Assembly (NCBI GenBank): GCA_023246815.1
Contig: JAHFHR010000059.1
Coordinates: forward strand, 1 to 5,039
Reading direction: 5' to 3'
Length of the DNA: 5,039 bases
Origin: a bacterium
Lineage (GTDB): Bacteria; Patescibacteriota; Patescibacteriia; Buchananbacterales; UBA6539
A program made the position numbers and the translations under genes. The notes beneath the pieces were generated by a model. The model was not told the DNA's origin and made no database searches. It was given only the letters and a program-made list of their open reading frames with translations. Of the stretch, positions 1-4,410 are shown one piece after another. Each line of letters begins with the position of its first letter. Position 1 is the first letter of the stretch.

Positions 1-2
1 CC

Positions 3-50
3 ACTACCGACAACGTCCTACCCGTTGAAGTACCCATTGTGCAAAACTAA
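3..50 (+). CDS. Possible C-terminal end of an unidentified protein (5' part outside the window)
   Basis: Frame 3 of the + strand is open from the window edge and ends at TAA (48-50). It gives TTDNVLPVEVPIVQN, whose composition looks like a normal protein tail. Four bases after the stop begins a G/C-rich hairpin that has a T-run on the + strand as well, which is what one expects at a gene end. The other two frames also stay open for a while: frame 1 to about 226 and frame 2 to 26-28. Fifteen codons are therefore weak evidence by themselves, and the terminator placement is the main support. No function can be given. If the call is right, the gene converges on the - strand non-coding RNA. Confidence 0.45.
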   Translation, partial: TTDNVLPVEVPIVQN

Positions 51-80
51 AAACAGCCGCGCCATAAAGGCGGGCTGCTT
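43..80. terminator. Bidirectional rho-independent terminator between convergent units
   Basis: Arms CAGCC-G-CGCC (54-63) and GGCG-GGCTG (69-77) pair with a single bulged base around an ATAAA loop. Reading the - strand, the hairpin is followed by TTTTT-AG-TTTT (53 down to 43), a good U-tract that ends the non-coding RNA. Reading the + strand it is followed by CTTTTCTG, a shorter T-run that could end the gene stopping at 50. A second small hairpin, CTGATC/GATCAG (83-96), lies just upstream on the - strand and belongs to the RNA. Confidence 0.8.
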
Positions 81-398
81 TTCTGATCTTGATCAGCACG
101 TACGTACCGTTCAAGAGTCTGCAGACAAGAGAATTATTCTTTGGGAAAATCGAGCCGGAGCCAGATTAAACCAAGGAATAGATTCTCGTGCTTGTCGTGC
201 CTGCAGATTTTGGAAGGCAAGAAAATGAAAGGAGGTTTGCGTAATAAAAGGTACAAAACTCTTGCGCTCCCAAAACCCACAGGCACTTAAAGCGGTCCCC
301 CTCCCATATAGGGCACAAAAAGCACACACGGAGGGTGTTTCCCTGTTCGGGCTGTCTGCAGACTCTTGGATAGTACGAATATTCTGTTTTCAAATAAC
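43..398 (-). ncRNA. Structured non-coding RNA of about 355 nt, family not recognised
   Basis: This stretch has no convincing gene on either strand but has all the parts of an RNA gene on the - strand. There is a strong promoter at 404-432 (start expected near 395-399) and an intrinsic terminator at 43-80. A perfect 16-bp stem, CAAGAGTCTGCAGACA, pairs 368-353 with 127-112. It is extended after a 4x4 internal loop by CGTAC/GTACG (377-373 with 107-103). Inside, 187-129 folds into a long hairpin of GAGAAT, TATTC and TTGG with their complements, broken by one bulge and one mismatch. Smaller hairpins are CCC-GAACA-GGG (351-341) and TGCCT/AGGCA around 218-197. ACCTCCTTTC (236-227), identical to the 16S rRNA anti-SD region, lies in a part with no obvious partner. 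I looked for signature sequences of RNase P RNA, tmRNA, SRP RNA, T-box and B12 leaders and found none. A divergent 6S RNA cannot be excluded. The RNA reading is well supported; the identity is unknown. Confidence 0.72.
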
Positions 399-403
399 TT
401 AAC

Positions 404-432
404 ATCCTAGCACAGACGGTAAACTTTGTCAA
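404..432 (-). promoter_or_regulatory. Strong sigma-70-type promoter for the non-coding RNA
   Basis: On the - strand, a perfect -35 TTGACA (432-427) is followed by exactly 17 bases and the -10 box TAGGAT (409-404). A TG dinucleotide one base upstream of the -10 makes an extended -10 element. Transcription should start near 395-399. This is one of the two best promoters in the window, and nothing but the non-coding RNA lies directly downstream. Confidence 0.8.
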
Positions 433-445
433 GTTAAAAGTAAAG

Positions 446-476
446 AAAAAAATCAAAAAATCGCTTTATTAAGCGA
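446..476 (-). terminator. Rho-independent terminator of the tig-nfo-DUF167 gene block
   Basis: On the - strand TCGCTT-AATA-AAGCGA (476-461) forms a 6-bp stem with a 4-base loop. It is followed directly by TTTTTT, then GA and another run of seven T. It lies about 40 bp past the DUF167 stop codon and just upstream of the promoter of the next - strand unit. It therefore separates the gene block from the non-coding RNA. The stem is short, but the U-tract is long. Confidence 0.7.
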
Positions 477-492
477 ATATTTTGATTTCTGC

Positions 493-516
493 ACCCCTAT
501 TTTAGGGGTATTTTTT
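493..516 (+). terminator. Second hairpin with + strand T-run, just after the DUF167 stop
   Basis: ACCCCTA-TTT-TAGGGGT (493-509) is a perfect 7-bp stem with a 3-base loop. On the + strand it is followed by A and six T, the form of an intrinsic terminator, which would stop transcription running towards the convergent gene block. On the - strand it is preceded by A-rich sequence and lies 5 bp after the DUF167 stop, but has no U-tract of its own there. It may instead protect the 3' end of the mRNA, with the 446-476 hairpin doing the termination. Confidence 0.55.
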
Positions 517-760
517 ATTTTTGACTTTTTGGTAGGTAAATTCTAACTAATTTGTCCTTTGCTGTCAAACCTTTAAGGATTTCAACATGAGACTTGGGAA
601 TACTAAATTTTTTTGATAAAAACTTGACCAATGCCTGATTGGCTTCACCGCCTACCGGTGCGGCGGTTAACTTAATTTTAAGATAGCTGCAGGTTTCGGC
701 CACCACTTCATTTTTACTGGAACGAGGAATAACGGAAATGATGTAATCTTGAGAATCCAT
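515..760 (-). CDS. DUF167 (YggU-like) family protein
   Basis: This is an 81-residue protein of the DUF167/YggU family, a small alpha/beta fold of unknown biochemical role. Family hallmarks are visible. IPRSSKNEV (residues 11-19) matches the family's V-P-x-S-x-x-x-x-V strand. LKIKLTAAPVGGEANQALVKFLSKKF (27-52) matches the typical 'L-K-V-x-L-T-A-x-P-x-x-G-x-A-N-x-A-L' core, here broken only by ordinary substitutions. It is followed by IPKSHVEILKGLTAKDK, the usual 'K-S-x-V-x-I-x-x-G-x-x-x-x-x-K' segment. Length is normal. I chose the ATG at 760 over one at 811 because the longer version would overlap the Nudix gene by 47 bp and adds residues outside the domain. Only 4 bp separate it from the Nudix stop, so it is surely co-transcribed. 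No SD is visible, so translational coupling is likely. Confidence 0.88.
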   Translation of the reverse strand: MDSQDYIISVIPRSSKNEVVAETCSYLKIKLTAAPVGGEANQALVKFLSKKFSIPKSHVEILKGLTAKDKLVRIYLPKSQK

Positions 761-764
761 GGCA

Positions 765-1184
765 CTAGCGCTGCTGTAAATATGATTCAAATGCCGAGTG
801 GAGATTTTCAATCAGCTGAAACTTTTTATATTCTGTTGGATCAATCCACTGAAAGTCATCATGATCCTGACTCAGATGGACATCGTCGTTAGTCGGTGTG
901 CAAATAAAAAATGTACCAATAATTTGCCACTGCTCACCGCGTACTACTGGCCGCCACTCATTCACAAAAAATGGTTTTTGAATAGTAACCGAGAGTCCTG
1001 TTTCTTCCTGAACCTCACGCAGCAAACTGTCATCAAAGCGCTGTCCCGGTATAACACGCCCACCGGGTACATCATACTTGGCAGCATTGGCACCATCAGC
1101 ATAAGCAGATGACTCACGCAAAATTAAAACTTTACCGTTGAAAATAATAAATGCTTTAGTCGCGGTAAAAACTTTAATGTCCAT
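765..1184 (-). CDS. Nudix hydrolase
   Basis: This 139-residue single-domain protein should cleave a nucleoside diphosphate linked to another moiety; the substrate cannot be read from the sequence. The Nudix box runs from G42 to L64: GGRVIPGQRFDDSLLREVQE followed by ETGL. The REVQEETGL part (56-64), with the metal-binding glutamates E57, E60 and E61, is intact. The first glutamate of the GX5E motif is glutamine here (Q48), a position outside the catalytic REXXEE core. An N-terminal beta strand (residues 6-22) and a C-terminal 'DHDDFQWIDPTEYKKF' segment, where Nudix proteins often carry an E-x-x-W-x-x-x-E-E-L-like motif, complete the fold. It starts 2 bp after the phosphoesterase stop and ends 4 bp before the DUF167 start. 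Upstream is A/T-rich without an SD. Being in one block with nfo makes nucleotide-pool cleaning a reasonable but unproven role. Confidence 0.9.
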   Translation of the reverse strand: MDIKVFTATKAFIIFNGKVLILRESSAYADGANAAKYDVPGGRVIPGQRFDDSLLREVQEETGLSVTIQKPFFVNEWRPVVRGEQWQIIGTFFICTPTNDDVHLSQDHDDFQWIDPTEYKKFQLIENLHSAFESYLQQR

Positions 1185-1186
1185 AA

Positions 1187-1684
1187 TTAAATTTTTTCAA
1201 GAATAACTAATTCCGCTTGGCGAGTAGTGGTATCGTAGATGGCAAAGGTTGCTTTACTAAATAATCCAGCGACGGTTCCTGGATTGAGCATCCGCGTATT
1301 TCCAATGCGCTCATCCCAGGGTTTATGGGTATGGCCATAAAAAACTAAATCATACTGCCCCGATGCCGCTATTTTTTTTGCTTCGTCAGGGTAATGGTTA
1401 AAAGCAATTTTTAATCCCCCAAGTTCAAGTGTTCCGGTTTCATCATAGAGCGTTACCGCCATGCCACGTACTTTTTCTTGTAATTCTTCTAGCGATGCTG
1501 ACACGTTGCCGGTGATAGCATGGACCGTACCACCAAAAAGTTTTACGAGCTCAGCTAATACCATCGGTGAAGAAATATCACCACAGTGAACAAGAGTAGT
1601 GATGCCTTGTTTTTTAATATACAAAATAGCCTTCTCAATATTTGGCCAATTGTCGTGGGAGTCAGAGATGATTGCAAATTTCAT
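1187..1684 (-). CDS. Metallophosphoesterase, MJ0936/YfcE-type phosphodiesterase
   Basis: This 165-residue protein belongs to the calcineurin-like metallophosphoesterases, in the small MJ0936/YfcE group known for metal-dependent phosphodiesterase activity. Motifs appear in order: D8-S-H10, G35-D36, G59-N60, H97 and G117-H118-T-H120, which together supply the two-metal site. LNPGTVAGL (133-141) is the usual strand after GHTH. Two spots deviate from the group: GNVS (59-62) replaces the common GNCD/GNND, and NHYPD replaces the common THG around H97. The metal-binding residues themselves are kept. The start is the ATG at 1684, because MKFAIISDSHDN begins right at the first fold strand; an upstream ATG at 1720 lies inside the repeat element and adds 12 unrelated residues. 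A GGGGAG at 1700-1695, taken from the repeat, may act as its SD. It overlaps nothing and is followed after 2 bp by the Nudix gene. Confidence 0.9.
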   Translation of the reverse strand: MKFAIISDSHDNWPNIEKAILYIKKQGITTLVHCGDISSPMVLAELVKLFGGTVHAITGNVSASLEELQEKVRGMAVTLYDETGTLELGGLKIAFNHYPDEAKKIAASGQYDLVFYGHTHKPWDERIGNTRMLNPGTVAGLFSKATFAIYDTTTRQAELVILEKI

Positions 1685-1694
1685 AAAGATGTAA

Positions 1695-1700
1695 CTCCCC
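1695..1700 (-). promoter_or_regulatory. Possible ribosome binding site of the phosphoesterase gene
   Basis: GGGGAG ends 10 bp before the ATG at 1684. Most of it is the outer arm of the palindromic element (1697-1701). It is only a partial SD match (GGAG) and would be paired when the element folds, so it may be weak or structure-controlled. It supports the start at 1684 rather than 1720. Confidence 0.4.
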
Positions 1701-1779
1701 CTCACCCGGCCTGCGGCCACCCTCTCCCCCTTACGGGGGAGAGGGGAAACTTGAGCGTAGCGAGAGTTGGGTGAGGGGG
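1697..1779. repeat. Palindromic REP-like element folding as a four-way junction
   Basis: This 83-bp element fills most of the gap between nfo and the phosphoesterase gene. Its outer arms CCCCCTCACCC (1697-1707) and GGGTGAGGGGG (1769-1779) pair perfectly over 11 bp. Inside sit three hairpins: GGCC-TGC-GGCC (1708-1718); CCCTCTCCCCC-TTAC-GGGGGAGAGGG (1720-1745), another perfect 11 bp; and a weaker AACTT/GAGTT arm with GAGCGTAGC inside (1748-1768). Only three bases at the junction are unpaired. Its G/C content is far above the flanks. From memory, similar 'CCCTCACCC...CTCTCCC...GGGAGAGG...GGGTGAGGG' elements are scattered through many bacterial genomes, usually between genes. No transposase or target duplication is visible. 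It is transcribed within the gene block and should make a very stable mRNA hairpin. Confidence 0.9.
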
Positions 1780-1785
1780 TTTATC

Positions 1786-2613
1786 TTACCCACGAAGCTT
1801 CTTGACTACCCCCAGATTAACCGTGTCCATTTCTGCTTCCGGAGTTTCTAAAATCATGTCAACGTTTTTGAGTTTAGGATGGTTAATGATAGCCTTAAAA
1901 CCTTCGCGGCCAATTTTACCTTTACCAATATGCCAATGTCGATCAACATGACTATTGAAATCAACTCGTGAATCATTACCGTGTACTAATGCCAAGCGCT
2001 TCAGGCCAATAACCGTATCAAATTTTTTAAACGTAGTCTGGACAGCTTTTGGAGTGCGGAGATCATACCCAGAAGCAAAGGCATGTGCAGTATCAAAACA
2101 GACGCCAACCTTGGCTGGCAAAGCTTTGAGTAAGGTGGCCACTTCCTCAAAAGTGTCACCAATGACGTTCCCTGAACCAGCTGAAATTTCAAGTAAAAAC
2201 TTTGTTGATCCTTTATAATTCTTAACAATTTCTTTAAGCCCTACAATCGCTTTGGCAAGCGCCTGATTTCGGTCCTGCTCTCGAGCACTACCAACGTGCA
2301 TCATCATTGCCGTTACTCCAAGCAGTGAGCAGCGCTGTAATTCTTCTTTAATGATACTCATTGAGGACTTGGCAATGGTAGTGTTGTCTGATGCTAAATT
2401 GACATAGTAGGGAGCATGGACATAGCACTTGGAAAACGAAAAGGTGGCACAATTTTTTTTGAACTGGGCAATAATATCGCTGGTTAATTTTGGCGCGGCG
2501 CCACCGCGTGGTGAACGAGTAAACATCTGAAATGTTTCGCAGCCAACCGCTGCCGCGCGCTCGGGAGCGTTGAATACACCACCGGCGATGGAGACATGGG
2601 TACCAAATTTCAT
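1786..2613 (-). CDS. nfo: Endonuclease IV (AP endonuclease)
   Basis: The 275-residue protein is a complete endonuclease IV, the zinc-dependent enzyme that cuts DNA 5' of abasic sites in base excision repair. It is a TIM barrel with all nine metal ligands in place: H66, H106, E142, D174, H177, H211, D224, H226 and E256. These follow the spacing of the E. coli ligands (H69 to E261) with only one 2-residue shift. Family signatures are GTHVSIAGG (4-12), FQMFTRSPR (28-36), VHAPYYVNLAS (65-75), CFDTAHAFASGYD (172-184) and VDRHWHIGKGKIG (223-235). Small departures include EISAGSG for the more common ENTAGQG at 142-148. The length matches the family (about 280). The ATG at 2613 directly begins the first strand, MKFGTHVS. 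There is no SD; three AGCTA repeat units precede it. It follows tig by 27 bp and is probably co-transcribed. Confidence 0.97.
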   Translation of the reverse strand: MKFGTHVSIAGGVFNAPERAAAVGCETFQMFTRSPRGGAAPKLTSDIIAQFKKNCATFSFSKCYVHAPYYVNLASDNTTIAKSSMSIIKEELQRCSLLGVTAMMMHVGSAREQDRNQALAKAIVGLKEIVKNYKGSTKFLLEISAGSGNVIGDTFEEVATLLKALPAKVGVCFDTAHAFASGYDLRTPKAVQTTFKKFDTVIGLKRLALVHGNDSRVDFNSHVDRHWHIGKGKIGREGFKAIINHPKLKNVDMILETPEAEMDTVNLGVVKKLRG

Positions 2614-2637
2614 TTTTAGCTTTCTAGCTGATTAGCT
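2614..2637 (-). repeat. Three tandem 8-bp AGCTA repeats before nfo
   Basis: Read on the - strand, the tig-nfo spacer is made of AGCTAATC, AGCTAGAA and AGCTAAAA, three units in exact 8-bp register that end at the base before the nfo ATG. The first unit is also part of a 10-bp perfect palindrome, ATTAGCTAAT (2631-2640). The units replace any SD. They may come from replication slippage or may bind a protein; the sequence does not tell. Confidence 0.6.
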
Positions 2638-2640
2638 AAT

Positions 2641-3924
2641 TTATTGTACCACTTTCGCCTTCAAGTGCTCAATGATTTTTTTTGACGCGAGTACATTGCG
2701 CAAGTATTCTTTATAGTCAGGCTTACGAAGTTGTTTTTCAGCATCACTGTTGCCGGCGTACTGGACCAAATTTTTCTGGATTTCATCTTCAAGCTCCTGA
2801 TCGGTGACGCTGATGTTATCTTGTTGAGCGACCGCACGGAGTACCAGCGCGCTTTTCACGCGCTTGACCGCCTGCGGCGTAAAATCAAGCATCAGCTGCT
2901 CTTGAGTTTTTTTGAGGTGCACTAAGTACTCTTCAAAGGCGATGCCTTGATGTGACACGCTGTGCTTCAGCTCATCAACCATTTTTTTTACTTCAGCATC
3001 AACCAATAATTCCGGAATATCACCAAACTTTGATTGGGCAATAATTTTTTCTAACAACTCCTCTTCAAAACGACGATTCTCGGCAGTCTGTGCTTCAGCT
3101 TCAAGATTTTTTCGCAACTGATCTTCAAGGTCTTTAAACGAATTAAAGCCGCCCAGACTCTTGGCTAATTGATCATTAAATTCCGGCAGCTCAACCTGAT
3201 ATACACCATGAATTTTTACCTTAAAATCTGCTGGCTTTCCGGCAAGTAATTTCTGGTGGTACTCTTTGGGAAACTCAAGTTGAAATTCCTTTTCATCACC
3301 GGATTTCAAACCCACAATCTGTTCTTCAAACCCAGGGATAAAATTGCCTTCACCCAATACCAGGGGAAACTTCTTCTGGGCACCATTATCAATCGGTACT
3401 TTGTCAATAAACACATCAAAATCAAGCTCAACCTTGTCACTTTTTTGAGCAACTCGGTCAACCAGCGTCTCTTTAGAATGCATTTTTTGCAAATACTCAA
3501 GAGACTGCTTGAGTTTGGCTTCGTCAGCTTTGATTTCTTTCTTATCAACCTTAATCTTTGCCAAATCACCCAGCATAACATCTGGCAACACCGCAACGGT
3601 CGCCTTATAGATCACCGGGTTGTCTGGAGCTAGCTTGATCACCTCAATATTTGGTTGGCCAACACTTTGAATCTTATGCTCATTAAGGGCGTTAGCCAAG
3701 GTTCTCATCACGGCCGGCTCAAGAGCTTGTTGCCAGACTTCTTGCCTACCAACATGTTTCTCAATCAAATCATAAGTAGCCTTGCCCGGACGGAACCCTT
3801 TGACGGTCATGTTTTGAGAAATCTTTTGGGCAGCTGATTCCAAAAACGGCTGGTACTCTGCGGGGGTCAGTTCAATGGTTACTTCAATATCTCCGCGACT
3901 CAGCTTCTTCACTTCTGTTTTCAT
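2641..3924 (-). CDS. tig: Trigger factor, ribosome-associated chaperone and peptidyl-prolyl isomerase
   Basis: The 427-residue protein has the full three-domain plan of trigger factor, close to the 432 residues of E. coli. Residues 1 to about 115 form the ribosome-binding domain, with the signature G43-F-R-P-G-K-A49 that docks at the exit tunnel near protein L23. Residues about 160-246 are the FKBP-type prolyl isomerase domain, recognisable from LGEGNFIPGFEEQIVGLKSG (190-209) and a following FPKEY. The rest, rich in charged helices (about 250-427), is the substrate-cradling arm domain. The protein holds nascent chains as they leave the ribosome in the cytoplasm. The ATG at 3924 is the first in frame and fits the usual MKTEVKKL-type start; no SD precedes it. 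It heads the - strand block, and a candidate promoter lies 37-65 bp upstream. nfo follows after 27 bp, an uncommon pairing, since tig is often next to clpP/clpX. Confidence 0.97.
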   Translation of the reverse strand: MKTEVKKLSRGDIEVTIELTPAEYQPFLESAAQKISQNMTVKGFRPGKATYDLIEKHVGRQEVWQQALEPAVMRTLANALNEHKIQSVGQPNIEVIKLAPDNPVIYKATVAVLPDVMLGDLAKIKVDKKEIKADEAKLKQSLEYLQKMHSKETLVDRVAQKSDKVELDFDVFIDKVPIDNGAQKKFPLVLGEGNFIPGFEEQIVGLKSGDEKEFQLEFPKEYHQKLLAGKPADFKVKIHGVYQVELPEFNDQLAKSLGGFNSFKDLEDQLRKNLEAEAQTAENRRFEEELLEKIIAQSKFGDIPELLVDAEVKKMVDELKHSVSHQGIAFEEYLVHLKKTQEQLMLDFTPQAVKRVKSALVLRAVAQQDNISVTDQELEDEIQKNLVQYAGNSDAEKQLRKPDYKEYLRNVLASKKIIEHLKAKVVQ

Positions 3925-3960
3925 TAAAATAGATAGAACATTAAGGATAAAAGTCTTTAT

Positions 3961-3989
3961 AGGCTATCATAAAAATATGCTTGCGTCAA
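3961..3989 (-). promoter_or_regulatory. Candidate promoter of tig and the genes after it
   Basis: On the - strand TTGACG (3989-3984) is followed by 17 bases and TAGCCT (3966-3961), giving a start near 3954 and a leader of about 30 nt. An overlapping alternative is TTATCA (3995-3990), an 18-base spacer and TATGAT (3971-3966). Neither is perfect, and which is used cannot be told. No internal promoter in the genes after tig was obvious, so this site may drive the whole block. Confidence 0.5.
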
Positions 3990-4002
3990 TGATAATCTTG
4001 AC
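3985..4002. promoter_or_regulatory. Inverted repeat GTCAA-N8-TTGAC joining two -35 boxes
   Basis: GTCAA (3985-3989) and TTGAC (3998-4002) are perfect inverted copies 8 bp apart. Each lies within the -35 box of one of the two divergent promoters. This can arise simply because two -35 boxes face away from each other, but the spacing of about 1.2 helical turns between arm centres would also suit a dimeric regulator. Confidence 0.35.
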
Positions 4003-4025
4003 AAATTTTAACTGCATGTTAGTGT
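3998..4025 (+). promoter_or_regulatory. Strong promoter of the small orphan gene
   Basis: A perfect -35 TTGACA (3998-4003), a 16-base spacer and -10 TAGTGT (4020-4025) are present. A TG at 4017-4018 makes it an extended -10 promoter. The start is expected near 4032, giving a 25-nt leader that contains the SD. Confidence 0.7.
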
Positions 4026-4045
4026 TGAAGTCCACCCAAACAACG

Positions 4046-4051
4046 AGGAGG
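4046..4051 (+). promoter_or_regulatory. Strong Shine-Dalgarno site of the orphan gene
   Basis: AGGAGG (within GAGGAGG) ends 5 bp before the ATG at 4057. It is the only consensus-grade SD placed before a gene in this window; tig, nfo, Nudix and DUF167 have none. It fixes the start of the orphan gene. Confidence 0.8.
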
Positions 4052-4056
4052 CGAAC

Positions 4057-4308
4057 ATGGAACAAGGATTGCAAAAAACAATCCAATACCATGGCAAAGA
4101 ACGAGGAGTAGTGCGGGCTGAGCTTTCAACAAAACAGCACTATTGTGGAGCAGCATTGATAGTGGTGTTCTTCGCACCAGTTGAAGTTCTACTCGGAAGC
4201 AAAGAAACAGACTGCTTCTGCCCAAACTGTAAAGTGTGGGTGACGGATGAAGAAACAGCATCCATCATCCAAGCTCTGGCTAACGCCACGATTTCCTATC
4301 ATGACTAG
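4057..4308 (+). CDS. Unrecognised 83-residue cysteine-containing small protein
   Basis: I do not recognise this protein. It is very likely a real gene, because promoter, SD, ATG, stop (TAG) and a strong terminator follow each other within about 370 bp, forming a self-contained single-gene unit divergent from tig. The sequence begins polar and basic (1-29). It then has a hydrophobic stretch, GAALIVVFFAPVEVLLG (31-47), that could be two beta strands or a short membrane segment. Next come C53-F-C55-P-N-C58, a CxCPxC cluster resembling half of a zinc ribbon, and a short acidic/helical tail. C30 or a histidine (H28, H82) could supply a fourth metal ligand. A 9-base repeat AACGAGGAG occurs at 4042-4050 and 4100-4108. 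The second copy lies 2 bp before an in-frame GTG at codon 19, too close to be a good alternative start. Base composition is less A/T-rich than the intergenic flanks. Possible roles, all inference, are a small regulator or a metal-binding protein. Confidence 0.72.
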   Translation: MEQGLQKTIQYHGKERGVVRAELSTKQHYCGAALIVVFFAPVEVLLGSKETDCFCPNCKVWVTDEETASIIQALANATISYHD

Positions 4309-4332
4309 GCCGCATTCGCCTTTGCCAACAGC

Positions 4333-4367
4333 CCCCGTCACATCCGTGTGGCGGGGATTCTTTTTTT
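4333..4367 (+). terminator. Rho-independent terminator of the orphan gene
   Basis: CCCCGTCACA (4333-4342) pairs with TGTGGCGGGG (4347-4356) over 10 bp with one G-U pair and a TCCG loop. It is followed by ATT-C-TTTTTTT (4357-4367). It lies 24 bp past the TAG at 4306-4308. The T-run continues into seven A, making a TTTTTTTAAAAAAA palindrome, but on the - strand nothing resembling a U-tract follows the stem, so it works on the + strand only. Confidence 0.88.
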
Positions 4368-4410
4368 AAAAAAATAAGAGCGGAATTCAATTAGGACCAA
4401 AATGCTGATA

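Noticed and set aside
227..292. GAAAGGAGGT on the + strand as an SD for a short gene
   Set aside because: The only start candidate is a TTG 1 bp after it, opening a 17-codon frame. The spacing is too short and there is no promoter, so the motif is more meaningful read on the other strand.
43..398. T-box leader, because the RNA contains GGGAGGGGGACCGC
   Set aside because: The resemblance to the T-box sequence is partial, it lies more than 200 nt from the terminator, no antiterminator pairing is visible, and no tRNA-synthetase or amino-acid gene follows on the - strand.
25..456. Open frames of 67-96 codons on both strands within the non-coding RNA region
   Set aside because: They overlap each other in opposite directions, lack SDs at their starts, have unusual compositions rich in Cys, Arg and Phe, and cross the stems of the RNA. 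The RNA explanation accounts for the conserved-looking signals better.
761..811. Upstream ATG at 811 as the DUF167 start
   Set aside because: It would overlap the Nudix gene by 47 bp and add 17 residues before the conserved domain.
1682..1720. Upstream ATG at 1720 as the phosphoesterase start
   Set aside because: It would translate part of the G/C-rich repeat into 12 residues (MAAGRVRGSYIF) that do not belong to the domain. The ATG at 1684 starts at the first fold strand.
4019..4261. 80-codon - strand frame opposite the orphan gene
   Set aside because: It has no promoter or SD and lies antisense to a gene with complete signals. Its Leu-rich content is typical of a shadow frame.
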